Below are positions 46,117 through 56,374 of a stretch of DNA of 64,000 nucleotides, piece by piece (positions within the stretch are counted from its first letter, which is position 1; each line of letters starts with the position of its first letter). The translations under genes and the position numbers were made by a program. The notes below the pieces were generated by a model. The model saw only the letters and a list, made by a program, of their open reading frames with translations. It was not told the origin of the DNA and ran no database searches. The DNA is from Omphiscola glabra (taxonomy: Eukaryota > Mollusca > Gastropoda > Lymnaeidae): NCBI GenBank assembly GCA_964017045.1, contig OZ024809.1, positions 11,228,307 through 11,292,306 of the forward strand, in the 5' to 3' direction.

Positions 46117-46346
46117 CAGGGTTCTCAAACTCAAATTATCCGGGGGCCGAAGGAGGTAGAGTCTGAGTGAGACTGGGCCGCATCAAGTATTCCACACAAA
46201 AAAATTAAAAAAAAATTAAAAAAAGCGATTACAAATTCCATAAAGTACAACTGTTACAATGTGCTCAAACTTCATTAATAACAAATAAACAAATTAAGGG
46301 GTTCTCAAGAACTAGGCTTCACTTACTACCTCCTACTTACTTAGTA
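46117..46346 (+). mobile_element. hAT-like element family S, copy 1
   Basis: It begins CAGGGTTCTCAAACTCAAAT with GGGGGCCGAAGGAGGTAGAG and GGGCCGCATCAAGTATT, and contains GTTCTCAAGAACTAGGCTTC near its right side. The same landmarks occur in reverse at 59742-60138. No right terminus or coding region was recognised. Confidence 0.7.
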
Positions 46347-46670
46347 TAGGAACAACAACCCCACCCTTCTCCATGAAGGCTTTTGAAGACTTATACATGT
46401 TCAAACAAGTGCTGGCATTATTTATGTATTATTAATGCGAAGGAAGATGGTATTATTGTAAGGAGAATGAATTTTGGTGCATTGATAACAGAGTTTATAA
46501 ATGAATGGATACAACATGGATAAGTGATGTGTTAATTCTAGCACGTGTTTGAATTTGTTTACACTAGACTACTGCCCGGAAATGTCTCATTTGTCAGACA
46601 TTAATTTAAGACTAAAGAACCTTCTTAGGTAGTAGTCTAGTGTCGTAAACATCGCAGATCCATAGGAGGG
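46347..46670. other. Unassigned spacer
   Basis: No supported feature. Confidence 0.45.
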
Positions 46671-47215
46671 TCTACTGATGTATGGTACATGAGGCTCTAA
46701 TGATGTATGTTATATGATGATCTTATGATGTATGTTACTTGAGGATCTAATGATGTATGTTACATGAGGTTCTAATGATGTATGTTACAGAAGGATCTAA
46801 TGATGTATGTTACATGAGGTTCTAATGATGTATGTTACATGAGGATCTAATGATGCATGTTACAGAAGGATCTAATGATGTATGTTACAGGAAGGTCTAA
46901 TGATGTATGTTACATGAGGATCTTATGATGTATGTTACATAGTGATCTAATGATGTATGTTACAGGAGGATCTAATGATGTATGTTACAGGAGGGTCTAA
47001 TGATGCATGTTACATGAGGATCAAATGATGCATGTTACATGAGGATCTAATGATGTATGTTACTTGAGGATCTAATTATGTATGTTATATGAGGATCTAA
47101 TGATGTATGTTACAGGAGGGTCTAATTATGTATGTTACTTGAGAATCTAATGATGTATGTTACACGAGGATCTAATGGTGTATGTTATAGGAGGGTCTAA
47201 TGATGTATGTGAGAA
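46671..47215. repeat. Minisatellite, 25-bp unit x ~22
   Basis: The unit contains TCTAATGATGTATGTTAC then ATGAGGA, AGGAGGG or TTGAGGA. Confidence 0.95.
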
Positions 47216-47493
47216 GCAAACGCCGTTGACCTGATTCAGAGTCTGTTAAGTTCCAGGCGCCCGTTTGTGCCTGGTCCGTGTATACAATATGGCCGCATTA
47301 GTCTAAGCCATTTGTAAGTCAGTGGTTTACTACATAGCCGCATGTTTACAGTAGGACGGTGAGCACCGTGTGAGCTAGGCACTAGCAGGTACAAGCCATT
47401 ACACCCTCGCAGACGTAAACTGCACCCTGGCAGTGAATGAATCCTAGTCTTTAGAAGAGATGCTTGTATCGATAGGTCACTAGCACTCTAAGG
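47216..47493. other. Unassigned spacer
   Basis: No supported feature. Confidence 0.45.
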
Positions 47494-47510
47494 CAGCGGT
47501 TCAAAACCCA
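47494..47510 (+). mobile_element. Orphan hAT-like left terminus
   Basis: CAGCGGTTCAAAACCCA resembles the hAT MITE left end; no right end is seen before the following array. Confidence 0.4.
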
Positions 47511-47541
47511 GATCCTCTTGTAACATACATCATTAGACCAT
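47511..47541. repeat. Single inverted unit of the 25-bp array
   Basis: CCTCTTGTAACATACATCAT followed by TAGACC is the reverse complement of the unit repeated at 46671-47215, about 300 bp away. Confidence 0.9.
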
Positions 47542-47546
47542 TAATG

Positions 47547-47800
47547 GTGTGATGGTCTCCTGGTGTGATGGTCTACTGGTGTGACGGTCTACTGGTGTGA
47601 TGGTCTACTGGTGTGATGGTCTACTGGTGTGATGGTCTCCTAATGTGATGGTCTACTGGTGTGATGCCAATGGTGTGATGGTCTACTGGCGTGATGGTCT
47701 ACTGGTGTGGATGGTCTACTGGTGTGGATGGTCTGCTGGTGTGGATGGTCTACTGGTGTGGATGGTCTACTGGTGTGATGGTCCACGAGTGTACGGTGGG
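47547..47800. repeat. Minisatellite, 16-17-bp unit x ~15
   Basis: The unit is GGTGTGATGGTCTACT on the left and GGTGTGGATGGTCTACT on the right. Confidence 0.94.
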
Positions 47801-48029
47801 TGATGGTCCACGGGTCCAGAAAACTCACCAATCAGAAACATAAAATGCTTCTGCAGTTCCCCCCTCAATAACACCTCCACCACCGCTCACCCGCTCCTTT
47901 CCCACCTGTCTGGATGGTTCCACGGGTCATGCCAGTGTAACAGTGATAAACTATCCAAGGTAAGATGGGGCCAAGTTCCTTACAGGCCAGGTGTATGTCA
48001 CTGACTCATGCGAGGTCACCTGGACTGGA
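47801..48029. other. Unassigned spacer
   Basis: Nothing recognised. Confidence 0.45.
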
Positions 48030-48150
48030 GAAGTCAGAGAGGGAGAAGTCAGAGAGGGAGAAGTTAGAGAGGGATAAGTCAGAGAGGGAGAAGTCAGAGA
48101 GGGAGAAGTCAGAGAGGGAGAAGTCAGAGAGGGAGAAGACAGACAGGGAG
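48030..48150. repeat. 15-bp purine minisatellite x ~8
   Basis: The unit is GTCAGAGAGGGAGAA; the EKSER frame on plus is incidental. Confidence 0.95.
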
Positions 48151-48330
48151 AAGTTAGGACTAGAAAGGGAGAATGTAGAGATAGAAGTGAGATATAAGGA
48201 AGATGTATGGAAAGAATATGAGATATAAGCAAGGTGTATGGATAAAAAATAAGATGGAACGAAGAGATAAGGTTTTGGAGGTATAAGAAATAGAGAATAG
48301 GAATATTAAGAAAACATATACATGTCAATA

Positions 48331-48650
48331 GAAGCAGTGGGGTGAGGGACAATTGAGGCAGTGGGGGACAATTGAGGCAGTGGGGGACAATTGAGGCAGT
48401 GGGGGGCAATTGAGGCAGTGTGGGACAATTGAGGCAGTGGGGGACAATTGAGGCAGTGGGGGACAATTGAGGCAGTGGGGACAATTGAGGCAGTGGGGGA
48501 CAATTGAGGCAGTGGGGGACAATTGAGGCAGTGTGGGACAATTGAGGCAGTGGGGGACAATTGAGGCAGTGGGGGACAATTGAGGCAGTGGGGGACAATT
48601 GAGGCAGTGGGGACAATTGAGACAGTGGAAGCCAATTGAGGCAATAGGGA
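48331..48650. repeat. 19-bp minisatellite x ~17
   Basis: The unit is GAGGCAGTGGGGGACAATT. Two units lacking one G (GTGGGGACAATT) recur at the same relative position about 130 bp apart. Confidence 0.96.
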
Positions 48651-48730
48651 CTTGTGAGACATGTTTCGAACATAAGTGCGCGGTGGGAGGAAGAGGAGAT
48701 TTTGAAAGGCGAAAGGACGCGAATAAGGAC

Positions 48731-48885
48731 GGTACATGTAGGACACGAGAAAGTACGGTGAATGTAGGACAAGAGAAAGTACGGTAAATGTAGGACAAGA
48801 GGAAGTACGGTAACTGTAGGACAAGAGAAAGTACGGTAAATGTAGAACAAGAGAAAGTACGGTAAATGTAGGACAAGAGATTGAA
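48731..48885. repeat. Minisatellite, ~26-bp unit x ~6
   Basis: The unit contains GTACGGTAAATGTAGGAC plus AAGAGAAA. Confidence 0.94.
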
Positions 48886-48924
48886 AGATGCTAGATATTG
48901 GAAAAAGCTATAGATATTGGAAGA

Positions 48925-49497
48925 TGTGATCACGTCACACCACTACATCATTCACTTCATTGGCTCCCTGTACAAGAACGGATTGACTACAAACTCTCTG
49001 TTCTCTGCCACAACTTTTTCTCGAATTACTGCCCTTCCTATCTAACCGAACTTCTCTCTGTCTATTCACCCCTTCGACAGCTTCAATCCTCCGCAGACGG
49101 GCGCATTCTTTCTGTCCCAAATACTCGCACAAAAACATACGGTGAACTATCTTTCTCTTTCAGTGCCCCAAACAATGGAATTCTCTTCCACTACACATCC
49201 GCAATATACTAACCATCACAGCCTTCAAAACTGCACTCAAAACACATGTCTTTAAACTCTACTATCCTGACTAATTCCCCCCCTCTGACGGATAGATGAT
49301 ACTGTTGAGTGCCGCCCATGGCTTGACATTTAAAAAAGTTATGGAGAGGTTAGGCGAATACACATTTATTTTGTTTCATTTAATTAATGTATGTTAATTT
49401 TTTTTTTTTTTTTTTTTAAATTGTATGTACAGCGTGGTGAGCCCAGCCCTAGGTTGGGGTACTACCTATAAAAAAACTTCTTATAATAATAATAATA
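48925..49497 (+). mobile_element. LINE 3' end, copy 1 (5'-truncated, frameshifted)
   Basis: The coding part starts at DHVTPLHHSLHWLPVQERID, the C-terminal region of ORF2 in a large group of animal non-LTR elements (CR1/L2/Rex1-like; clade not certain). It ends at TAA 49272-49274 after KLYYPD. A 1-bp deletion near 49165-49170 shifts the frame just before the QWNSLP motif. A 3'UTR of about 200 bp contains GAGCCCAGCCCTAGG and ends in an ATA/TAA microsatellite, as in copy 2. Confidence 0.85.
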
Positions 49498-49993
49498 AAA
49501 ATATCAGAAGATATAACCACAGGAGTGTTTGACTGAGCCTATACTACAACTGAAGGAATGGGTGCGTTGAAAATAAATACAACTTTTCTAGTGTCAGTCT
49601 CAACATTTTCTGGTTCTGCAGACGGAGGGAACCGGAGAACACCTGAAATTTGGAGAGGGTATGGTGGGGGAGATGGCGGCAACGGGGGGGGGGGAGATTT
49701 AAAGCGGTGTGTTGCTTCAATTCCTTGTCATTAATATTTAAGGCATACAAGTCCAGCAAGATGCAGATGCCTGTTTATTGACGTCAATGAGTTGGGATCT
49801 TTTTCTTTTCTTTTTTAAATTTGGGGGGGGGGGGGGGGGAAAGGGAGGAGGGTGCATTTTGAACTTGCAAAATGTCAGACGTAGCGCGAAAGCTTTTAAA
49901 ACTTGTATCCATTTCTTTCCATTAAAATATTGTAGTTTATTTAAATTGAAGATACATTTTTTTCCTTAACGTAATTTAAGAGTCGTTATTTAT
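49498..49993. other. Unassigned, with poly-G
   Basis: G-runs lie near 49685 and at about 49824-49838. No gene is supported. Confidence 0.5.
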
Positions 49994-50035
49994 ATCTATA
50001 TATATATATATATATGTATATAAATATAAATATAT
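49994..50035. repeat. TA-rich microsatellite
   Basis: (TA)n with GTATA and AAATA interruptions. Confidence 0.9.
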
Positions 50036-50159
50036 ATGATGCTCAAATTGATGAAAATCAATTAGAATGCCGAACATCATACTATGTTATGAGACACACA
50101 AATGATGTGATACCTCTGCAACATACTATGGTATGAGACATGCTAATAATTTGCTAAGA

Positions 50160-50356
50160 AAGTGGTTCTCAACCTTCACAATGCCACGGCCCCGTAACAC
50201 AGTTCATCATGTTGTGGCGACCCCCAATCACAAAATTAATTTCGTTGCTACTTCATTACTGTAGAGTACATGTGTTTTCCGATGATCTTAGGCGACCCCT
50301 GGGAAAGTGTAGTTCGATCCTCAAAGGGGTCGCGACCCAGAGGTTTAGAACCGCTG
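50160..50356 (-). mobile_element. hAT-type MITE, ~197-bp family, copy 3
   Basis: The left end AAGTGGTTCTCAACC has its first C changed to A; the right end is GGTTTAGAACCGCTG. Flanks TGCTAAGA (50152-50159) and TGCTAAAA (50357-50364) match at 7 of 8. The interior is the reverse complement of copy 2. Confidence 0.9.
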
Positions 50357-50423
50357 TGCTAAAAGTTAATGACCTGCTCAGATTGTATTACATATTAATA
50401 ATGTGAAGCTCTAATTATGTGCA

Positions 50424-50690
50424 CAACTGTAACGATGTGCTACACGCTAACGATGCGCTACATGTGCACGCTAACGATGTGCTCCACGCTAACGATGTGC
50501 TACATGTGCACGCTTACGATGTGCTACACGCTAACGATGTGCTACACGCTAACGATGTGCTACACGCTAACGATGTGCTACACGCTAAAGATGTGCTACA
50601 TGTGCACGCTAACGATGTGCTCCACGCTAACGATGTGCTCCACGCTAACGATGTGCTCCACGCTAACGATGTGCTCCACGCCAAAGATGG
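50424..50690. repeat. 18-bp minisatellite x ~15
   Basis: The unit is ACGCTAACGATGTGCTAC with CTCC variants and a few GTGC inserts. It starts about 65 bp right of MITE copy 3. Confidence 0.95.
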
Positions 50691-51104
50691 TCCAACTAAT
50701 AAACCCTTGATTAGGCCCCCCAATCACTTAAATTGGTCCGCCAGCAGAATTAGATCCGGTACACGCAGTGCAAGGTCGTCAAGGGCAGATATTTCGAATT
50801 GATTTAATCTTTCTGCAGGTACCGTCTGCTCCGTATAAGACGTTCTCAAAATGTCTGGAGATACCCCTAGTGTTATGCGTGCCAGGTGGTTTAGACATAA
50901 GGTAACTTGACATGACAAGAATAGCGTGGTTAGGAGTGTGTTGTCACCTCGGTGTCCGCAGCACCAACTATTTGACATGTCATTGGTCAACTTTAGTCAT
51001 CTGACACGGAGATAACAAAAGAACCAAAAAGAACAAGTGTCGTTGACGGGAATCATCGTAACTTTTGAAATCCAATATTAATTATCTATTTGGGGTATGT
51101 GTTA
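50691..51104 (-). other. Unrecognised open frame, 50724-50990
   Basis: An 88-codon minus-strand frame includes LNQFEISALDDLALRVPDLI. It is not repetitive and its composition is protein-like, but I do not recognise a family and see no splice sites that decide it. It could be an exon, an old transposon fragment or chance. Confidence 0.25.
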
Positions 51105-51320
51105 AAACACAATTTAAGAAACGCCGGTGTACCAGACCGAGTCTGGGAATTAATGGGGAGGGGGGTGGGAGTGTTATATTAGGGTTGTAGGAGTATACAA
51201 TTTAAGAACCGCTGGTTTAGCAGACCAAGTCTGGGAATGGGGGGGGGGGGTGGAGCGCGATGTTAAATTGGGGTCGTTTGAGTGTAGAATTTTAGAGCCA
51301 CTGGTTTAACTCAGGGCGTC
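51105..51320. repeat. Degenerate ~95-bp direct repeat x ~2.3 with G-runs
   Basis: ACAATTTAAGAA, CAGACC(A/G)AGTCTGGGAAT and a G-run recur in order at 51105 and 51198, with a third partial start near 51285. Confidence 0.8.
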
Positions 51321-51884
51321 TGGTAATAAATGGAGTGCGTTCTGCCATTAAGACGGAGACTTGGCCCAAAAAACCCACCCCAACGTCAGCTCTAAATACC
51401 AGTAGAAGGGGGGGGGTAACGTTTCCACTCATTAGTTCAAGGGAGACTATTATCAAGACAGTGACGCACGGCTCTATTCGTGACAGGAGGGAAAGAAGGG
51501 TTGGGGGATACGGGGGGGGGGGGGGGGGAGTATGGTGGTACGACGAGGCTTCAGTTCTAGCTTAAGTGACGTGCTACCCGGAAGCTAAATCTTCAGGATT
51601 GTGGAAACTTTGGCGACATGCTCAGAACTCCGCTTTCCTTAACGGAAGATGGCGTTTCTTTGATATTTGGATTACAAGAAGTTCACATTATATTTATCTA
51701 TATACATAAAAACACTTGTTATGAAGGTTTGAAAGTTCCCAATTTCAAATCTTATTAAAAATTCAGGTCCCGTCATGGTGATGAGCGGCAACTAAAGTTT
51801 AAAACAAAATTCACTGAGGAAATGATACGCCATTTAGCCCATTGGTTATAAATACGCGGATATCAGATACTAAATACGTCATAT
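51321..51884. other. Unassigned, with poly-G at about 51512-51527
   Basis: No gene is supported. Confidence 0.5.
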
Positions 51885-52330
51885 AGGGAAATGATGTCGG
51901 TGGGCCGGAGCGGGAGGTCTTAGTGCCCCCCAGCACACCCCCACCCGGCCCGACGACAGGTTTCCCCGTCGCCAAACCATGCGCAAGCACGCCGGGAACC
52001 TCACCCCTGGCCTTGGAGACGCGCGGTCGGCCGAAAACGCTGCGTTTAAAGCGTTCTCAGTCAACTTTCCCTTAGGGTCTGAGCGGGTTTGCTTTCTCTC
52101 AGGAGGGAAGGTGTTGCGTTGCCACCCCCCGCCCCCCAGGGCGCCTTTCGGTCAGGATGGATATCAGATACAATAATTTTCCACCCGGGCGAACACAAGA
52201 AGCGATCGATTGACACCGACCAGCGCACCCCGCTCCGCCTGGACGAGCAGAAGAAACTCTCCGGCGGTACTCATCAGCTGACCGGCGGTCACGTGACAGT
52301 ATTCACTCGCCTGGCATTAAAGGTTGACTC
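51885..52330. promoter_or_regulatory. CpG-rich segment, possible CpG-island-like region
   Basis: By hand I count 32 CpGs in 51961-52320, about what base composition predicts without depletion and denser than nearby AT-rich DNA. It contains CACGTGAC. Several short open frames cross it but none is recognisable. No TATA or known promoter element was identified. Confidence 0.3.
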
Positions 52331-52428
52331 TTAAATCTAGTGGGTTTTTGTCCTCCCCAAACCCACCCACTCACCCCCGAAAAAAACATTACAAATAAAC
52401 CCCCCACCAACAACTACACATGTTACAC

Positions 52429-52625
52429 CAGTGGTTCTCAACCCTGCTAATGCCGCGACCCTTTAATACAGTTCCTTATTTTGTGGCGACCCCCAACCAC
52501 AAAATTATGTTCTTTGATACTTCATAACTGTAGAGTATATGTGTTTTCCGATGGTCTTAGGCGACCAGTATGAAAGGGTTGTTCGACCCCCAAAGGGGTC
52601 GCGACCCACAGGTTGAGAACCGCTG
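52429..52625 (-). mobile_element. hAT-type MITE, ~197-bp family, copy 4
   Basis: The termini are CAGTGGTTCTCAACC and GGTTGAGAACCGCTG. Flanks TGTTACAC (52421-52428) and TGTCACAC (52626-52633) match at 7 of 8. It is reverse-oriented relative to copies 1 and 2. Confidence 0.93.
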
Positions 52626-52633
52626 TGTCACAC

Positions 52634-53347
52634 TGTTGTTAACTAGAAAGGAAAGAACCGGCACGCCTCAGGTAAACCACATACATTAGGGAATGAAACC
52701 CACGGAATTTAATTTAGAGCATCTGACGTTTAAAAAAAATATTTAAAAAAAATAAAAAAGGTCAGACAAATGAGTAATGTCTTAGGTTCTCATCATTATC
52801 CAGTTGTTCCCCTACGGCAAAGAATGGTCATACCACAAACCAATTTGGCAGGCACTGTCGGCGACCCCTGGCAACCGGAGATATCAAATATAGTGAAGCA
52901 CTATCAGCAACACAACGACAACCCAAGATGTCAAATACAGTGAGGCAAATATATCTCGCGTCAGATGAGACCAAAGTGCGTAGAGAAACCTGATCAGACG
53001 ACTGTCGATTGGGCTGAGAACGACACCCGAAGATCCTTGATCAGAGAACTGTCGATTGTGCTGGAGAACGACACCCGAAGATCCCGTCTTTTATTAATGG
53101 ATTTCTGTAATTCAAACTACAAATATTAAAATCTATAAATGTCGGGACTGTAAACCGACCGGCATCTATGGTTATCATGGCAACGGGTAAGAGGATTGGA
53201 ATATAACAACATTTTAAGTCCGGGAACATAATACCGGTTGGTGTTTGTGGGATCTGTGTGGAGGGAGGAAAATGCTTATATCAAATCTGGAAAAAAAAAA
53301 AGATAAATAACGTTAAGAAAGGATAAAAACCTGATTGCAAAACGTGG
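52634..53347. other. Unassigned, with one ~46-bp duplication
   Basis: GATCAGACGACTGTCGATTG to GAACGACACCCGAAGATCC occurs twice at about 52991-53083. No gene is supported. Confidence 0.5.
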
Positions 53348-53880
53348 ACAGAGTGAGTGAGGGAGATTTGTTAGGAACAAAAGTTTCAACAGAGTGAGGG
53401 AGATTTTTTAAGAAGAAAAGTTTCAACAGAGTGAGGGAGATTTTTTAAGAAGAAAAGTTTCAACAGAGTGAGGGAGATTTTTTAAGAAGAAAAGTTTCAA
53501 CAGAGTGAGGGAGATGTGTTAGGAAGAAAAGTTTCAACAGAGTGAGGGAGATGTGTTAGGAAGAAAAGTTTCAACAGAGTGAGGGAGATGTGTTAGGAAG
53601 AAAAGTTTCAACAGAGTGAGGGAGATGTGTTAGGAAGAAAAGTTTCAACAGAGTGAGGGAGATTTTTTAAGAAGAAAAGTTTCAACAGAGTGAGAGAGAT
53701 TTTTTAAGAAGAAAAGTTTCAACAGAGTGAGGGAGATTTTTTAGGAAGAAAAGTTTCAACAGAGTGAGGGAGATTTTTTAAGAAGAAAAGTTTCAACAGA
53801 GTGAGGGAGATGTGTTAGGAAGAAAAGTTTCAACAGAGTGAGGGAGATGTGTTAGGAAGAAAAGTTTCAACAGAGTAAAC
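53348..53880. repeat. 37-bp minisatellite x ~14, two unit types in blocks
   Basis: The unit contains GAAAAGTTTCAACAGAGTGA then GGGAGATTTTTTAAGAA or GGGAGATGTGTTAGGAA. The types occur as runs (T type, G type, T type, G type), suggesting expansion by blocks. Confidence 0.96.
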
Positions 53881-53983
53881 ATGTAGACAAAATTTCGGCA
53901 CGGGTTTCAATTGTCTTTTTAATTCAAAGATTATGTCTAAATATATAATGATCTGATGATATGCAGTAACATTAGAGTTGTTT

Positions 53984-53999
53984 ACAAGATGTTCATTAT

Positions 54000-54055
<56 letters not shown>

Positions 54056-54071
54056 ATAATGAGCATCTTGT
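53984..54071. repeat. 88-bp palindrome with (TA)n centre
   Basis: CAAGATGTTCATTATTATGT at the left is mirrored by ACATAATAATGAGCATCTTG at the right with one mismatch, around about 24 TA units. It has strong cruciform potential. Confidence 0.93.
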
Positions 54072-54378
54072 GAGATGAATATCGCCACTAGAGAAGATCC
54101 GAGGTTTCGTCTCGGGCTTTCACACAGCTACTTCCATCGCAGCGAACCGACCACAGAGACGGCCACAACAGTCTCGAGTGGCCGGCCGATGACCGGACCG
54201 GACCCTCGAAGGTTCAGTCAAGAGGTGCTGGCGGCCGGCTGATGAAAAGATAGCCGTTAAGTTGAGGCCGATCAGCAGCCAGGCTTCCGGCATGGACGCC
54301 TTTGCTGGCTACTGGTCTGTGGCTATTTTCGGATGTCAATTGGGTTTTATTTGAACTTTTTACCAGATAATTTTAGGA
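54072..54378. other. Unassigned, moderately GC-rich
   Basis: No gene is supported. Confidence 0.5.
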
Positions 54379-54405
54379 CAACGATTCTCAAACTGCAGGG
54401 CAGGG
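54379..54405 (+). mobile_element. Orphan hAT-like left terminus
   Basis: CAACGATTCTCAAACTGCAG resembles a hAT MITE left end; no right end was found before the following array. Confidence 0.4.
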
Positions 54406-54462
54406 ATACGACTCAATGTAGTGTAGGTTCGAGGCAAGGAGTAGCTAATTCGGACCACATAG

Positions 54463-54612
54463 TAATTCTGCATGTTGGACCACGATGGTAATTCTGTATG
54501 TTGGACCACAAAGGTAATTCTGTATGTTGGACCACGAAGGTAACTCTGTATGTTGGATCACGATGGTAATTCTGTATGTTGGACCTCGATGGTAATTCTG
54601 CATGTGGGACGA
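54463..54612. repeat. Minisatellite, ~26-bp unit x ~6
   Basis: The unit contains GTAATTCTGTATGTTGGACC plus ACGAAG or ACGATG. Confidence 0.94.
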
Positions 54613-54698
54613 GTATTTAGTAATAGATATAGCTCGCCAAACATTGGCGACAGTCATGCGTGATCTTCCCATCTACTAAAGTTACTTGACAAAACATG

Positions 54699-55136
54699 AA
54701 CTCAAGTTACGCATATTTAAGAATCCCAATTTTTGCTCCCTTCCCCTTTCCACCCAATGATACGTCACTGATCACTCCCCCCCCCCCCCCCCACGACCAT
54801 GTAGTATATTAACATTCTGATGTACCAAAGACTTTTAACCCGAATATTTTTTACACCATACTTAAATTGAGACGACTTCATTTTCCGAAGAGGAAAGAAA
54901 ATATCACGCACCAAACGCAGTCGCGTTATTTAAAAAAAAATCATTTAGCGCAGTTTTCGGGAATTATATTTGGCGCGCAACTGAACCATAATTTCTTTCA
55001 AACATATAAAATTATTTGTAATATACTCTCAATACCAAATACGCTGTAAAGGAAGCAGCCAGCTTTCTAGTAAGCAGCCGGAAGTGGAAGCAGTCCACTA
55101 GAAGTGTAATATATATATATATAAGAGATGATATAT
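54699..55136 (+). mobile_element. Dispersed repeat family R, copy 2
   Basis: It matches 26541-26936 over its length. It carries a C-run near 54780 and an extra AGCAGCC duplication near the right end. Its uninterrupted TATTACAAATAA-type segment (in reverse) shows the pre-insertion state of copy 3. Confidence 0.8.
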
Positions 55137-55267
55137 ATAATAAATTGATCGTGGGCCCTTAACTATATAGAAGAAGAAGAAGATGTAATGAAATATCTAC
55201 CCGTCTTCACGGGAGTTCCAAAAAATAACTAATGTGCCGTTCTTTGCAACGACTTCTTGATTATAGC

Positions 55268-55458
55268 CAGTGGCGTAGTGAGGGGGGAGCAAGGGGGGGG
55301 GGCATCATGCCCCGGGCGCTACTCACAAAGGGGCGCCAAATGGTATGTTTTACTATATATTGTATGGTTTTCGAATAAAGGGGGGGCGCTAAAAAGGTAT
55401 TGGGGGGCGCTAAAAAGGTATTGTGCCCCGGGCGCGAGTTAAGCTCGCTACGCCACTG
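55268..55458 (+). mobile_element. hAT-like MITE (CAGTGGCGTAG), 191 bp
   Basis: The termini CAGTGGCGTAGTGAG and CTCGCTACGCCACTG are near-perfect inverted repeats. A perfect 8-bp duplication ATTATAGC lies at 55260-55267 and 55459-55466. GGGGGGCGCTAAAAAGGTAT is duplicated inside. Confidence 0.94.
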
Positions 55459-55564
55459 ATTATAGCGTAAGTTCCTCATATATGAAATATTAAAAGTCGG
55501 AAGGATGGAATCTGTCGCTCTGCATACACGGCTATCCGTCAGATAAGCTCCATCAGCCACTACC

Positions 55565-56305
55565 TCACAGTTAGTGCAACAAAAACCCCAGTCTGTGCTC
55601 TTTTTCTCTCTCGTATTGACTATTGCAACTCTCTTCTGTCAGGTTCACCAAAACACTTCTTAGAAAAATAACGAAAGGTTCAAGACTCGGCTGCTAGGCT
55701 AGTTCTAAAGGCAAACAAACGTGATCACGTCACAACACTACTTCATTGACTTCATTGGCTCCCCGTACAAGCACAGATTGACTACAACCGCTCTGTTCTC
55801 TGTCACAACTTTTTCTCGAATTCCTGCCTTTCCTATCTAACCGAACTTCTCTCTGTCTATTCACCCCTTCGACAGCTTCGCTCCTCTGCAGACACGAAAA
55901 TTCTTTCTGTCCCAAAGACTCGCACAAAAATATACGGTGAACGATCTTTTTCTTTCTGTGCTCCCAAACAATGGAATTCTCTTCCACAACACATCCGCAA
56001 TATTACAAACATCACAGCCTTCAAAACTGCATTGAAAACACATGTCTTTAAACTCTACTATCCTGACTAATTCCCCCCCCTCTGACCGATAAACGATGCT
56101 GCTGGGTGCCGTCCCTGTCTTGACATATAAATATGTATGGAATGGTTGGAGCGAAAACACATTTGTTTTCTTTTACTTAATTAATGTATGTTAATTTTAA
56201 AAATTCATGATTATGTTTGTTAAATTGTATGTACAGCGTGGTGAGGACAGCCCTAGGCTGGAGGTATCACGCTATAGAAAACTAACAATAATAATAATAA
56301 TATCT
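55565..56305 (+). mobile_element. LINE 3' end, copy 2 (5'-truncated pseudogene)
   Basis: It extends further 5' than copy 1, starting within the region reading VCALFLSRIDYCNSLLSGSP. It continues through SAARLVLKAN and HWLPVQAQIDY to KLYYPD and TAA at 56068-56070. Two in-frame stops (TAA after FLEK; TGA in the LLH*LHWLP segment, where copy 1 has serine) disable it. The 3'UTR matches copy 1 and ends in (AAT)n at about 56287-56303. Confidence 0.88.
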
Positions 56306-56374
56306 TCCCCTCATTAAACAGCTCATTAAAAACAAAGTTTCGTATAGATACTTGATATGCATTTAAAAAAAATA

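Noticed and set aside
51879..52334. Short overlapping ORFs on both strands in the CpG-rich segment
   Set aside because: High GC lowers stop frequency. No domain was recognised, so it is only noted as a CpG-rich region.
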